A program made the translations under genes and the position numbers. 64,000 nt of DNA. Source: Cacajao melanocephalus (taxonomy: Eukaryota > Chordata > Mammalia > Primates > Pitheciidae). How positions within the stretch are numbered: the stretch's first letter is position 1; the number at the start of each line of letters is the position of its first letter. The notes beneath the pieces are model-generated. The model saw nothing but the letters and a program-made list of their open reading frames with translations. It made no database searches and had not been told where the DNA came from. The stretch lies in assembly GCA_963573385.1 (NCBI GenBank), contig CAUYLG010076978.1, positions 1 to 64,000 on the forward strand, given 5' to 3'. Positions 10,625 to 23,010 of this stretch are shown here, in pieces.

Positions 10625-11774
10625 TAAAGACCTCTGATCAAAGATGTCCCCACCCCCACCTGGATCCCTCAGTGGTGCCTGCATCTAGCTAGGGGAGGGA
10701 CTTAGAGACAACGGAAGAGGCTAGGGGAAGTGTTCCTCATCTTAAAACTGCATTTGCATGGAACGCACACTGTTTTTGCTGAAATCGTTGGGTTACTTGG
10801 GCTTCCCAAAGGGCTCATGGCCTCTCCAAGCCACAGGTGTCCCAGTGGTCCTGAAATATCCACAGCTGGGCTCTCTCCTGGGAGTCTCCCAGAGAAGCAC
10901 TGTGGTCTCTGCAAAGGCTTGCTGGCCAGCGCTTTGGTGTGACTTGGCTTGTCTGGTTGGTGCCCATCAATCCCTTCTGTCACTTTGTGGTAAGGACTGG
11001 GGAGGGGAGGCTCTGTGAGAGGCAGCAAGGTGATGGGAGCAGTTACCAGTCCAGGAGAAGGCAGGCCGGATGGGGACCCTCCGCCGTGGTCGGGGCATGT
11101 GAACTTACATGTCGTGTTGGGGTGTCTGTGTGAGGATCGTAAGTCAGGCCCACAGGGCAGGTGAAGAACAAGGTTTTCCTTGCATGGCTGGGCACCAGTC
11201 TGCCCATCGGTTTGCTCTCCTCCAGCCAGGTGGGCTGTCTCCTCCAGCCTGGGTGCCCCCTCCAGCCTGGGTGCCTCCTCTGGCTGTGCAGTGTGGCCAT
11301 GGGCCCTTTGAGCTGCTGACATCTGAAAGAACAGTGAAGCCAAGTGTGATGCCCGGACAGCTTCGCAGGACAGAAGCAGATGGGAAGCCGCAGCAGCTGC
11401 CTGAAGCTTTGCCTGACCAGCTCGACCCTCACAGTGCCCCACGCTGGGGGTGAGCTGGAGTGGGGGCCAAGAAAGACAGATAGACTGATGGACGTGGAGA
11501 GACAAAGAGGAGGCCAAGGAAGAGTTGGCAGAGCCACACAGGCAGAGCACAAAGAAGAAAACAGCTTGGCAGCCAGAGAGAGTGGCCTGCAGCCCGAGAA
11601 GGCGTCAGCACGGCACGGCTGCCCCTGCAGGCCCAGCGGGCTCCTCTGAGCTCGGGCCCTGGCCCTGGGGGTGTTGAGCTTCCCACTGCCAGCCACCTCC
11701 CCTTAGACTCCAGAAGTCGAAGGCCAAGATTTTCTTAGAACCAGGGAGGTGACAGCTGGGTGGACGGCTTGGGT
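10625..11774. other. Single-copy GC-rich DNA, with an imperfect 18-bp tandem at 11240-11280
   Basis: Nothing gene-like was recognised. Two imperfect copies of a unit reading 'cctccagcctgggtgcc' lie in tandem around 11240-11280. The longest open frame of the window (282 codons, minus strand, 10702-11550) spans this segment, but its translation is low-information Ser/Leu/Pro/Ala-rich sequence with no domain. Confidence 0.45.
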
Positions 11775-11830
11775 GTCTGCCATTCCTGTTTGCCAGTGAG
11801 GAAACTGAGGTCTGTAGGGGTTCAGGGTCT
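11775..11830 (-). mobile_element. MIR fragment
   Basis: 'tttgccagtgaggaaactga' followed by 'ggtctgtaggggttc' resembles the reverse MIR core. Short, so tentative. Confidence 0.4.
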
Positions 11831-11839
11831 ACCTTGCCC

Positions 11840-12030
11840 TGCTGCATCCTAGCAGAGTGGCCTAGGGCAAGTGAGGTCACCACTCAGGCCTTCATTTTCT
11901 CATCTGCAACATGGGAGCAGCTGCAGACACCTCCCAGGAACTGCAAAAGCCAGTGCATGCAAATGAGTGTGGCACCGTGCCTGGCAAGTGGCCACCCTCC
12001 GTAAATGGTGGCACTGAGCACTGATGCACT
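11840..12030 (+). mobile_element. MIR SINE
   Basis: 'agagtggcctagggcaagtg', 'aggccttcattttctcatct' and 'gcaacatgggagcag' are followed by 'catgcaaatgag' and 'ggcaccgtgcctggcaagtg', in forward MIR order to near the 3' end. Confidence 0.75.
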
Positions 12031-12757
12031 TGCTTCTGTTCCCAGGCCCTGGGAGGATGGGGTGCTGGTGGTGGAGGTGTAGCTGAGGGGACTGTGGCAA
12101 TCACACCAACAACCATTCGTGGCGTAAGAGGATGTAGGAGGAGTTGGGATAAAGAGCTTCGGGAGTTCAGAGGAGGCGTCTGTTGTCCCCAGCTTGCAGT
12201 GGGCGTGGGGCTGATGGGGGTAAGAGGTTGGACATGAGCAGGCCCTCATTGTCCCCGACTAGGGAGGCAGCAAGGACTCAACTGACAACCCACCTCTCCA
12301 GCCCTGCACGTGTGGAACCTACATTCTAAGGGGTGGAAGTAACTCCAAGTAAGGCCCTGCAGCACCGTGGCGTGCATGGTAGGTGCTCAATAAATGCTAG
12401 CCTAGAATACCTGGGACCCAGCACCACCTCTAGCATCTTAGCACAGGAGGGGCTCTCCCAGGCTACCTGCTCTCATCTTCAACATTGTTTGATGCAACAA
12501 TTGTTTCTTACTGGTGGTAAAGTTCTGCACGGCCTTGACTGACTGAGGTTTGGACACGTCCTCAGTGAAGGAGGAGTTGGACCACTAGTTCTACCTTGCT
12601 CCTGACCTGGGGAGCTGGGGCCTGTGGGGCAGCTATGTGCACAGCACAGCTGAGGCCTGTGCCAATCCCCTCCTCTCTGATGAGCAGCCTTGAGAAATAT
12701 AGAAAGGACTGGGTGGAATCCATAGTAGTGGCCGGGAACGGTGGTCCTCAGCTTTCC
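12031..12757. other. Mostly single-copy DNA, with a MIR/L2-like tail near 12370-12402
   Basis: 'gcatggtaggtgctcaataa' followed by 'atgctag' matches the common 3' end shared by MIR and L2. The rest is unassigned. Confidence 0.4.
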
Positions 12758-12868
12758 CCTAGAATTAGAATGTAAGCTGCTCCAGGGCAGGGCCTCTAAC
12801 TCCAGTGCCTGGCACAGAGCTAGCCCCTGTTAGGAACTAATACATCTTTGCTGAATAAATGACTTTTT
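12758..12868 (+). mobile_element. L2 LINE 3' end
   Basis: 'agaatgtaagctgctccagg', 'gcagggcc', 'cagtgcctggcacagagcta' and 'tttgctgaataaatgac' follow the L2 3' end closely (agaatgtaagctccatgagggcaggg...ttgttgaatgaatga). Confidence 0.85.
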
Positions 12869-13264
12869 CCTTCCCATTCTTGGCCTCTAGGCCAACTGTC
12901 CTGGCTCACTAAAGGGTCTGGCCATAACTGAACTCTTAGACACCCGGGACCTTGAAGGGCCTTCCCAGTCTAGACACAGCACTATCCTCTATTCATTCCA
13001 TGTTCCTGCCCTAGGCAAATAGCAGCCAACTCCAACTGCTCATAAATTTCCTGCCTGTCACCCATGGCGCCCAGGCCAGGCGGGCAGGAGGTGCTGGGGG
13101 CCGACTGGCCCATACCTGCTTCTGGGTCCCTGGGGAGCGTGGAGGCCAGAAGCCCAAGCCTTGTGCCTATGCCCAGAATAACCTCTGCAAAGCCTGGCCC
13201 TTGGAGAAGATGTAAAACAAATCTTTCAAATGCAAAGATGTCCAGGCTTGAGTGTTAACGAAAA
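12869..13264. other. Single-copy DNA, nothing recognised
   Basis: GC-moderate sequence, no repeat or gene recognised. Confidence 0.4.
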
Positions 13265-13467
13265 CACCAACACAGCTTATGGTGTGGCTTGTACAGCGTA
13301 ATTCCACTTTTCATAAAATACTGTGTTTGAGTACACATACGCATGGGAATGGCATATAGGACAATAGTCACCCAATGTTATCAGTGGTTTGCTCTCAGTG
13401 GAGAGATTAAGGTGATTGAAGTGATTTTCTTTCTGTTCACTTTTCTGTATTTTCTTTCTTTCTTTCC
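13265..13467 (+). mobile_element. L1M 3' end fragment
   Basis: 'cgtaattccacttttcataa', 'gtacacatacgcatgggaat', 'cagtggtttgctctcagtgg', 'agagattaaggtgattgaag' and 'ttttctgtattttctttctt' follow the 3' untranslated end of old mammalian L1M elements (acagtggttatctctgggtggtgggattatgggtga...tttctgtattttc). The T-rich end borders the chimeric Alu that follows. Confidence 0.65.
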
Positions 13468-13751
13468 TTTTTTTTTTTTTTTTTGAGGCAGAGCATTTTA
13501 GGGGGCTGAGGCGGGTGGACCACTTGAGGTCAGGAGTTCAAAACCAGCCTGGCCAACATGGTAAAACCCCATCTGTACTAAAAATACAAAAATTAACCAA
13601 GTGTGATTACACATGCTTGTAATCCCAGCGACTCGGGAGGCTGAGAGTCGCTTGAACCTGGGAGGTGAAGGTTACTCGTGAGCCAAGATCTCGCCACTGC
13701 CCTCCAGCCTGGGCAACAGAGCAAGACTCTGATCAAAAATAAATAAATAAA
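13468..13751 (+). mobile_element. Chimeric Alu: minus-strand poly-T start joined to a plus-strand Alu
   Basis: A 17-base T run followed by 'gaggcagag' looks like the beginning of an antisense Alu (T-tract then gagacagagt). It passes directly into 'cattttagggggctgaggcg', which is the plus-strand Alu 'cactttgggaggctgaggcg'. From there the element is a normal sense Alu through both monomers to an A-rich tail with AAAT units. The first ~35 bases of the sense Alu (ggccgggcgcggtggctcacgcc...) are missing. This suggests recombination between inverted Alus, or invasion of an antisense Alu. Confidence 0.8.
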
Positions 13752-13763
13752 GGCGAGGAAACT

Positions 13764-14044
13764 GACCAGGCGCGGTGGCTCACATCTCTAATTCTAGCAC
13801 TTCAGGAGGCTGAGGCGGGAGGATCGCTTGAGCCCCGAAGTTCGAGACCAGCCTGGGCAACAAAGTGAGACTCCGTCCCTACAAAAGATAAAAAAAATGA
13901 ACCAGGTGTGCTGGCATGAGCCTGTGGTCCCAGGTATACAGGAAGCTGATTGGGGAGAATCACCTGAGCAGTGAGCCTTGTTTACACCACTGCATTCCAA
14001 CCTGGGCAACAGAGCAAGACCCTGTCTCAAAAAAAAAAAAAAAA
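13764..14044 (+). mobile_element. AluJ-like element
   Basis: Runs from 'ccaggcgcggtggctcacat' to an A tail at 14029-14044. The AluJ-type 'cctgggcaacaaagtgagac' is present, and part of the right monomer before 'cagtgagccttg' is deleted. It is flanked by a short duplication, 'gaggaaactga' at 13755-13765 and 'gaggaagctga' at 14046-14056, so it inserted into a pre-existing MIR. Confidence 0.9.
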
Positions 14045-14110
14045 TGAGGAAGCTGAGGCTTGGAGAGTTTAAGCATCCTGCTCAGGGACCCCCAGCTGAC
14101 TTTGGGGCCA
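14045..14110 (-). mobile_element. MIR fragment split by the AluJ-like element
   Basis: 'tgaggaagctgaggcttgga', 'gagtttaagcatcctgctca' and 'cccagctgac' match the reverse MIR core. Its start lies just upstream of the preceding Alu. Confidence 0.6.
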
Positions 14111-15180
<1,070 letters not shown>

Positions 15181-15977
15181 AACAGATAAAAAGATGATTT
15201 CTGCTTGTGATGAATGGTCCCACTTTGCCATCTGACCAAATCACCTCGCTCTGACGTAGCATGTTGGACCAGCTGAGAGGGACCTGTGAGGCTATCTCAT
15301 TTAGTCATTCTCAGCATTAATTTTAGCAGCAGAACCTGTTGTTTAAAGGACATCTTCTGTGGTGGCAGGGGCTCTGAGGACAGTGAGCCAGGGAGTAAGC
15401 TGGACCCAGAGCCTTGGCCGGCAGCAGAAACACAAAAACCCACAAAGGGCCAGAGCTAGGGGGAATGCAAGCTCTCGCACTGTGACCCTCACACGGGACA
15501 TAGGATGTTGCCAGGCGTTCCATGAAAAGGGATTCTGTGGTGTGGTGGTCACAGCGGGGATGCTTGCTGTTCTCCATATTTGCAATTATGCACCCCCACA
15601 TGCACCCTCCTATACACATAGCCCCTTATGAAGAGGTATCATTGGTATATCCCTCAGCCACAGCCGATTGGTCTAGGGGAGGGAATCGGACCTAGGCTGG
15701 ACCAATGGGCATCCTCCGCTGGGTGTTGGGGATTGGCATGCTGAGAGACCAGGCTAGTCAGTACCCAGAGAGGAAGGCAGATACCTGCAAGTGGCTGTTA
15801 TTAGTAGGCATCTAGAGGGCAGCCACAGATTGCCCTTTGCTATCTTTCCTGAGACCTTCCCCCGGTCTCTGTGAAATGCCCTTTTGTAGCTTTAAATGAC
15901 CTTCCCTTTCCTGGAGGGTTGAAGTGAGTTTCTGCTCCTCACCATGCAGTAGCAATTACATGGTCAAATCACTTGTG
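15181..15977. other. Single-copy DNA, possible ancient repeat at 15640-15760
   Basis: No gene recognised. 'gattggtctaggggaggg', 'ctggaccaatgggcatc' and 'ggcatgctgagagacc' resemble a decayed repeat, but I cannot assign it. Confidence 0.35.
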
Positions 15978-16285
<308 letters not shown>

Positions 16286-16439
16286 TCATTAAAGCCACAC
16301 AAATTTCTTCACTGCAGGACTTTTCAGAGCCTTTGTACCAATATACATAGTGACTTTCCAAGTTGGGGCCAAGGTATGTTTCCCAAACTCATGGAATACC
16401 TCACGTAGCTGGGGTTCCACAGAACACATTTTGGGCAAT

Positions 16440-16580
16440 GCTAATCTACCTCCCTCCCCTCACTGTACAAGTGAGGAAATTAAAGCACAGAGCGGGAGAG
16501 TGAACTACCCAAGGTCACACAGCTGCTTAATTGCAGAGAAAGTCCTGGCACCTGAGGCCTCCGAGTGTTCTTCCCATTGC
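16440..16580 (-). mobile_element. MIR SINE fragment
   Basis: 'gtacaagtgaggaaattaaa', 'gcacagagcgggagagtgaa', 'ctacccaaggtcacacagct' and 'aagtcctggcacctgaggcc' are in reverse MIR order. Confidence 0.85.
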
Positions 16581-17357
16581 ATCCCTATGAACATAAGACT
16601 TCCTAGGATGGATGATGTACGTGTTGGGATTCCTGGGCAGAGGTGGTGGTGGTCCAGTATAGACACCAGGAAAAGGCTGGGGTCATGAATTGAAGGTCAG
16701 GCCCTGGTGAGAGAAACCCCTGTTTCCTTTAATCTTGGATGGTAGCCATGGCTTCAGCAGGGACTGACAGCCAACGGAGGGCTTGGGACTGGCCCCAGGC
16801 GGCCCCAGCTGCCTTTACAGCATGCCCAGGGGGACGACTCCAACCAACCCAGCCTCCGTTCCTTCCTCAGGCCATGGGCAGGCTGAACAGAGACAAACGT
16901 TTTCTGCCCATGGCAGGGCCGGCCCAGGCAGCCCGCGCCGGGATGACGCGGGCTGTAAATCACCCCATGGACCACAGACTCAGTGCCATCCCCACGGGTT
17001 TCCTTTCCGCTTCTTAATCCTCCTTCTCAGACTCAGTAACACAAAGCAGATTCCTGCTGGGGCCAGCCATGCACAGTGGGCTTGGAGAATGTGAGCCTGG
17101 GATTTACCACATCAAGATGCTCCCGCCTCTCACTTTTCCTTTTCTCCCTCCTGAGCCGCTATTAGCCGGAGAGCACTCCCTCCCTCTGGCCTGGCTCCCT
17201 CGCCCTCCTTGGACCCCACTTCAGCCTTGCTCCAGCCTTGCGTCTTGGCCGGCAGCCCCGGCCCACAGGGCTCACCAGGGCCTGTGGTTAGCAGGCCCTC
17301 CAACGTCGTGGTTTGGCTCCATCCCGGCTCCCCAAGCCTCCGTCTCAGCGAGAGCAG
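16581..17357. other. Single-copy GC-rich DNA carrying one copy of an inverted hairpin pair
   Basis: No gene recognised. CpG is locally raised around 16915-16960. Positions 16866-16920 contain a segment with 10-bp inverted arms (ccatgggcag...ctgcccatgg) and have a diverged inverted partner at 19430-19488. Confidence 0.45.
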
Positions 17358-17520
17358 CCTCTGTGGCAGGATGAACACTGCCGATCTGGATTCAAATCCT
17401 GGCGCTGGCAACTTCCAGCACTTCCTTCTCGGAGCCTAGGATTGCTCACAAGTGAGAGGAGGGAATGAGAATGCTCCCTGGCAGGTCGGAGGTGCCTGAC
17501 AGATGTTTGCTTTAAAAATA
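17358..17520 (+). mobile_element. MIR SINE, diverged
   Basis: 'tctggattcaaatcctggcg', 'aacttccagcacttccttct' and 'cggagcctagg' are followed by 'gtgcctgacagatgtttgct', in forward MIR order. Confidence 0.6.
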
Positions 17521-17831
17521 ACTACTTATTAATAGCTGTTGGTTGAGGGTTGGAGCACGAATCAAAAGGGTGTTTGGAGTTGCTTTAAGAGGAGTGTGCT
17601 GTACCAGGGTCAGGGATTTTGTTATTTTTCATTCTGGGTGGATCTGGAGGTCTCACAGAGCCTCCCCACCAGCTCTTAACTCCCCAGAGAGCTAAAGCTC
17701 CCAGCCCGCATGACCTTTCTCCCTCTCCCATCCCTTCCTGGTAGCCAGTTACACCCTCTGCTCAGAGCGCCAAGTTCAGCTGCCAGAATGAGGACTGCAC
17801 AGATCAAGGCTTCAGGGAACTTAAAGGTGGT

Positions 17832-18050
17832 CTAACCTAGCAGTTTTCCAACTGTGCTCCTTAGCACCCTGATTCTCACACATGTTCCAGGCTCTCTGTT
17901 GGGAGGAATGCAATAGGTCTCTGGGTCCCCGTCCCTCTGTGTCCCCTGACTCCATTGCACCACATCGACTGAACCATGTTTTCTGTGTTAGCGCTTCACA
18001 TACTTCATTTTCCTGCTTAAAAGGAGCTTGAAAATCATTGGTCTGCTGCA
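17832..18050. mobile_element. Possible hAT-type DNA transposon remnant
   Basis: Begins 'cagttttccaactgtgctcc' and ends 'gagcttgaaaatcattggtc'. These resemble the ends of Charlie-type elements (cagtggttctcaa...ttgagaaccactg), with a 'tgaaccatgttttctgtgtt' interior. Sub-family not assigned. Confidence 0.45.
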
Positions 18051-18140
18051 GCCATGCCATTTTACATCTGACACTGAGGCCTAGCAAAGTCGAGTGACTA
18101 CTCTCGGGTCACCCAGCTGGCAGAATGTACTACAACTAGA
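18051..18140 (-). mobile_element. MIR fragment
   Basis: 'ccattttacatctgacactg', 'aggcctagcaaagtcgagtg' and 'gggtcacccagctggcagaa' are in reverse MIR order. Confidence 0.75.
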
Positions 18141-18394
18141 GGGGGCCCTGTGACTCCCAGGGCAGGGCAAGGAAGCCACGGACGGCCATTCCAGTGGGGC
18201 TGAGCCTACAGAGGAGCCTGCCACCCCAGGGTGGGGATGGGCTTGACTCTGAGACCCCTTAGAGGGGTGGCCCTGTGGATTGTGGTGTCAGCCCCAGGTG
18301 TCCCTGAGCTTCTGGCGGCCCCGGCTCCCGATACCCACTGTGGTCCTCTTCTTTCCCCAGACCACCCGCAACACAGGGGCTCTGAAATGCAGCA

Positions 18395-18480
18395 GTGAGT
18401 AGGAGGCGGGAGTGTGGGCTCTGGAGGCAGCCAGGCCTGGGTTTGAATCCTGGCTCTTCCACTTATCGCACCCTTCAAGG
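18395..18480 (+). mobile_element. MIR 5' fragment
   Basis: 'gtgtgggctctggaggcagc', 'caggcctgggtttgaatcct' and 'ggctcttccacttatc' form the 5' half of a MIR. Confidence 0.8.
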
Positions 18481-20034
18481 TGGAGGCCCCTGCCAGGAGG
18501 ATTCAGTGAGGGGACATTCTGCAAGTGTCTGGAAATAGGAACCAGGTGGAGTAAGAGCGGCTTTCTAACGGCTGCTCATGTCTTTCAGGAGTGACTGGCT
18601 ACAGGAGAGACCGAGGCCACTGCTGTGGGCCCTCCTTCCCTTCGGGCCTGAGGACAAGGTGCACTTGCACAGTCCAGCCTGGTGGTGTTCTCCAAGATGC
18701 CGCCAGACGCCCAGCCCACAGCCTCTCAGGGTCGGCCTGGAGCACGCCTGCCTCCCTCTCTCCTCCGCCCCGACCTAGCCACTCTGAGGCTGCTTCGCAC
18801 TTTGCCCTCTGCCTGGTGGGAAGGGGAGAGCTCAGCCCCCCACTCACTCAGAGCCCAAGGCCCACTGTCCAGCTGCGGAAGTTCATTGCCAAAGATTCGA
18901 CAGAGACACCGAAGGAAATGGGGTGACAAAGCCCCACAGTGAAAAGCCACACCGTTGCTCTGTGACTTTTGCTCCTCCTGTTGTCTGAGCCCCATCTCAA
19001 GCCAAAGACGAGTCAGCGGTTCTGCCAGGAACTCATGGAAGGGATGGGCATTTGGTAACCCCCGGGGGCACTCTCTCTCCACAGGGCCTTGCTCTGGCTG
19101 AGTGCAAGACAAGCCTTGGGGGCTGTGAGAGGGAGGCTGGGGCGCCTGAGCGGGGCCGGGAGTGGGGCCTGAGATCCCTGCCCGCTCTCTGCCCTTCACT
19201 GGCTGCCCAGGCCGCTGGCCCCAGTTGCCAGTGTTCCCTGGTTCTAGGCTCCTTGGGCCCTGAGTATCACTAGAAGGGATTAAGTGGAGAAAGAAGCAGT
19301 ATTACCCGCTCCCCTACACCAGGGCTTACCTCAGGGCAGCTACCTATGGGTCTCTGCTCCTCCAGCCAGCCTCTCCTCACCATGACCACCCCCATGGGCG
19401 CCTATCCGAGGCAGCCAGCAGCATGGGCGTCTCCTGCCATGGACAGAAAGAAAGTTTTTCTCTTGTTCAGCCTGCCTGTGGCCTGAGGTCAGAGTGGGGG
19501 CTGGGCTAGCTGGAGCCGTCCTACTGGGCAAGGTGGCACCCCACTTGGAGGCCGGCGATCTGTCTGTTACAGGGTGTGCAGGGGCAGAGGAGGAAGGGAC
19601 CAGGGGACTGGGCCAGTATGTGGGGAACAGGGGGCGTGTTCAAAGCCAAGGCCGGATCCTTCCTTGTGCTCAAAAGGCCAAAGCTGTTCACGTCTGTGCT
19701 CAACCATCTGCTTCAAATTGAAGTAAAAGCCCCAAAATGTCAAGAAAATACTTGTGTGGAGTGGACTCTATGGGTGACCAGGACTTTGGCCGGTCATCGG
19801 CTGGGGTGTGTGAGGGAGGGGGTTGGTCTCTACCTCCAGGTTGAGAGCCTTTCAGGAGCAGACACTGTGCAAGTGACAGTGTGTGTGTCTGTGTGAGTGT
19901 GTGTGTTTGTCTTTGCAAGTGAGTGTGTGTGTCTGTGTGGAAGCGGGTAGAGGGCGGCTCCCACAGTAGTCTCAGCCTGGACTAGTGACCAGGAGGCCTG
20001 GTCAGGAACACAAGAGGAGCCCTCTCTGTCCGCA
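18481..20034. other. Single-copy GC-rich DNA; partner of the inverted hairpin pair; TG-rich tracts
   Basis: No gene recognised. The inverted partner of 16866-16920 lies at 19430-19488. TG-rich tracts (gtgtgtgtctgtgtgagtgt and relatives) lie at 19877-19938. GC-rich frames on both strands are uninformative. Confidence 0.45.
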
Positions 20035-20210
20035 CTGCACTTAATCTGTACCATGGATTTATGAGATGAGGGCCTCTATTATTCACCCCACTTCACGGAT
20101 GAGAAAACCGAGGCCTCAAGGAGACAGTGCCAGTTGGTGACAGAGCCAGTTGTCGAGTCAGGACGGCCTCACTCCAAATCCTGTGCTCTCAAACCCTTTC
20201 CAGCCCCGCC
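20035..20210 (-). mobile_element. MIR SINE
   Basis: 'ctattattcaccccacttca', 'cggatgagaaaaccgaggcc', 'gagacagtgccagttggtga', 'cagagccagttgtcgagtca' and 'ctccaaatcctgtgctctca' are in reverse MIR order. Confidence 0.85.
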
Positions 20211-21009
20211 ACCAGTCCCAGCCCAAAGTCTCTGTGTGGCCTTGTCACATAGCTTCACCTCAGCGGGCCTAAGATAGGAACAATAAAGGCCCATTGGGAC
20301 CGGTAGAGGGGTGATAAGAAATAGGAGAGCACTGTCAAGACAGAAGGGACAGGGCTGCCCAAGAAAAGGGGGAAAGGAGGGGACCGGAGGCTGCAGCCAT
20401 GCAGGGCACAGTTTGTCCCTTGGTTTCACCTGTGTCACTTTCTCATCTCTGCTGCTCAGACTCCTGGGCTGAGGCGGAGTCGGCTGCAGGAAACCCCCCT
20501 TGCACTAGTGTTTCCCAGGCTGCCCCTTCACTGAGGACCACAGTGTGTGGGCTGTCCTGGATCCCTGGGCTGGCACAGAAACAGGGGACCCAGGTGTCCC
20601 TGAGTACTCCGCAGAGCAAAGGTGCTCTGGAAGCCGACTGGACAGAGCAGGCGTGGAATGGGGCCAGGAGGGTCCTTCAGGAAGTTTCAGCTACCCTGTG
20701 ACCCCGGCAAAGATAACAGCACAGCTCTGTTGTCCTAAGGAAGCAGGACATGTGGACCAGCCAGCATCAAATTGTTGACATAAAGGACCATTTCTGTTAC
20801 TAAAGGGTGTGGAGTGTACCCCCATTCTGCTGCCAAGGGAGCAGACCCATGGCCTTACCACCCAGAGGCAGCCCATCCCCCACCTCCCATCTCCCTCCCG
20901 CATATGGTCTTCATTATATACTTCCCTTTCATTCTGAAGCATCGCTGATGGCCAGCTGTCTGTCAGACACTAAGATAGGCGTGCCATGATGGAGCTCCGG
21001 GTTCTGTAC
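20211..21009. other. Single-copy DNA, nothing recognised
   Basis: No repeat or gene recognised. Confidence 0.4.
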
Positions 21010-21227
21010 GGGGGTAGGGGAGGTGGGTGGGACAGACAGGTAGACAAGCAAGTAATTATCATTTCAGTCAGACGACTAAGGTGTTGTCAGGAGCTTCAGG
21101 AAAGAAAGAACTAAATCCCGGGGAGGCTCTCAGGAAGGATTTTCCTGGAAAATAGCATGGGACTTGGGTCTTAAAAGGTGAATAGAAGCTTTTCGAGAAG
21201 GGGAATAGAAGGGCTTTCTATGCAGAG
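21010..21227. mobile_element. Ancient interspersed repeat, family not named
   Basis: 'gacagacaggtagacaagca', 'ggattttcctggaaaatagc', 'ttgggtcttaaaaggtgaat' and 'agaagggctttctatgcaga' belong to the same widespread ancient motif family noted near 15062 and 39475. Confidence 0.4.
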
Positions 21228-21402
21228 GAGCACTCAGCCCTGGCAGGACATTGGAATCACCGCAGGAGATTATTAAATATTTGTATCGATGGCCCAAATT
21301 TCATCTTCAGAAATTCTGATGTATTGGTCTGGGGTGTGGCCTGGTCTTTTACAAGCTCCTCAGGTGATCTTAACATGCAGGCAAGGTTGAAGCCATTGGT
21401 CT
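21228..21402 (+). mobile_element. MER5A-like hAT DNA transposon
   Basis: 'ccctggcaggacattggaat', 'cagaaattctgatgtattgg', 'tctggggtgtggcctggtct' and 'caagctcctcaggtgatctt' then 'ggcaaggttgaagccattgg' follow the MER5A consensus. MER5A is a non-autonomous Charlie-type element. Confidence 0.8.
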
Positions 21403-22829
21403 AAGTGGGCTCTGGTCTACAACAAGTGACTTAGAGCCACCGATTTGGGAGACAGGCTGTGGGTGGATGTGTGTGTGTACACATACGTGTATATGTGGAT
21501 GACAGTCCATGCTCTCCTCTCCTTTCCCAGCTTCCTCTCCAGCACAGCAACCTGTCTGTGCACACACATGCACACTCCCTCTCCTGTGCACATGCACACC
21601 CACACATACACTCATGTACATTTCCAGAAAATGGAATTCCATTTCAGATAGATTCAGATTCCACCGGCAGTCTTCTAAACAGTTTTATGCAAGCAGCCAT
21701 GCAAGAAGACCCTCAGGAAAATATAAATGGTGAGGAGCTGCCCTCACGGGGCCCTGTGAAAGCCCTTTGCAGTCCGGTCTTGGGTTTGTGGTCACAGAGT
21801 CACCTGAGCATCTGTCTGTAGCACAGTCTCCTTGCCCTGTTGTCTGCTCTGGGTCACCAGGCACAGGCCATAAAGGGATGAGGGGACCCTCTCCAGGGGC
21901 CCACAAGATCATCCTGGGTGAGTCTGCATGAAGCCCCACGTGTGCACACACATCTTCATATGTGTGTGCCAGGCTCCTGCTCTCTGCAGGACAAAACCAG
22001 AAAGAATGGCTCTGGGAGTTGGAGATCTCAGCTCACAGACCAAGCTTTGCAAGACTCTCCAAAGACTCTGCCTGCAGACTGTGTGCTGCTTCCTGGGTCT
22101 TGCCTGAAGCTGTCCCAGAAGAGAGGGTTAAGTTCTGGAGATGAGGTTCTGAGCAAGTGTCCATCTCTCCACACTATACTCCTTCCTGTCTCCATGGCCA
22201 CACCCTTCATGGCCCTGTGCTGTCCTCTTTTATTCCGGATTTCTCGACCTCCACCAAACTCTTGTTTCTCACAGCCAGTGGAGGCATGAGTAGGCAGGTC
22301 CCAGGGGCCAGACGCTGGGTAGCACTGCCATGTGCAGGGACTGTGTTGGAAGCTGCAGGTACAAGCAGAGCCCCTCTCTGCTCAAGAGCTTGCTGCTGAG
22401 CCTGGACAGAGGCACGGGGACAGCTAATTAGGGTAAGATAGGGGCCACGCTGTGGTCCGCCATGGGAAGCTGGCTAGTGGGGTGGAGTTGGGGCTACATT
22501 TGCCTCCCTCCTATGCTGCTTCCTGAGACACGACCTGGTGGTTGCCAGCAGCCTAGGAAACAAACATCAAGACTCAGACATCTCCAAGGACACCCTTGGA
22601 GTGGATCTGTACCATTGTTCTTGTCTTGCCCTCTTGCTGCCTCCCCCAACGACCACAACTGCTTTCTGTTTCCCCGGTTCCAGGAAGATAGTGGGACACA
22701 GGGTCCCTGCTTTGTGGGGAGGGGCCGGCTTCACCTTTACCCCTGGGATTTTTGCCCTCACAAGTGTCTCCCTTCTGGTGACCTGGACCCCAGACAAACT
22801 ATGCCTGCCTCCCTGAAGCCAGGCACCCT
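21403..22829. other. Single-copy DNA with TG/CA-rich tracts
   Basis: Alternating TG tracts occur at 21464-21500, and CA-rich tracts at 21560-21615 and 21940-21970. A weak ancient-repeat-like stretch is at 22295-22440. No gene recognised. Confidence 0.4.
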
Positions 22830-23010
22830 GAGGAACTTAGACTGACAAACAGTGACAGCATTTTACAGAACTGTGGGCACGTGTTTAATCAGATGGTACT
22901 ATGAATTCCTGGAAAGCAAAGTTTGGATCTATTTCAACCCGCAATCCTTGAAAGGGCCTTGCAAAGTGTATATATTGGTTTCTTTGTTGAATGAATGAAT
23001 AAAACATGGA
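22830..23010 (+). mobile_element. L2-like fragment, diverged
   Basis: 'ctatgaattcctggaaagca', 'aagtttggatctatttcaac' and 'tttgttgaatgaatgaataa' resemble the L2 3' end, with a poor middle. Confidence 0.5.

Noticed and set aside
10702..11550. 282-codon minus-strand open frame, the longest in the window
   Set aside because: Low-information Ser/Leu/Pro/Ala-rich translation, no domain, overlapped by frames on the other strand, and in GC-rich DNA where stops are rare.
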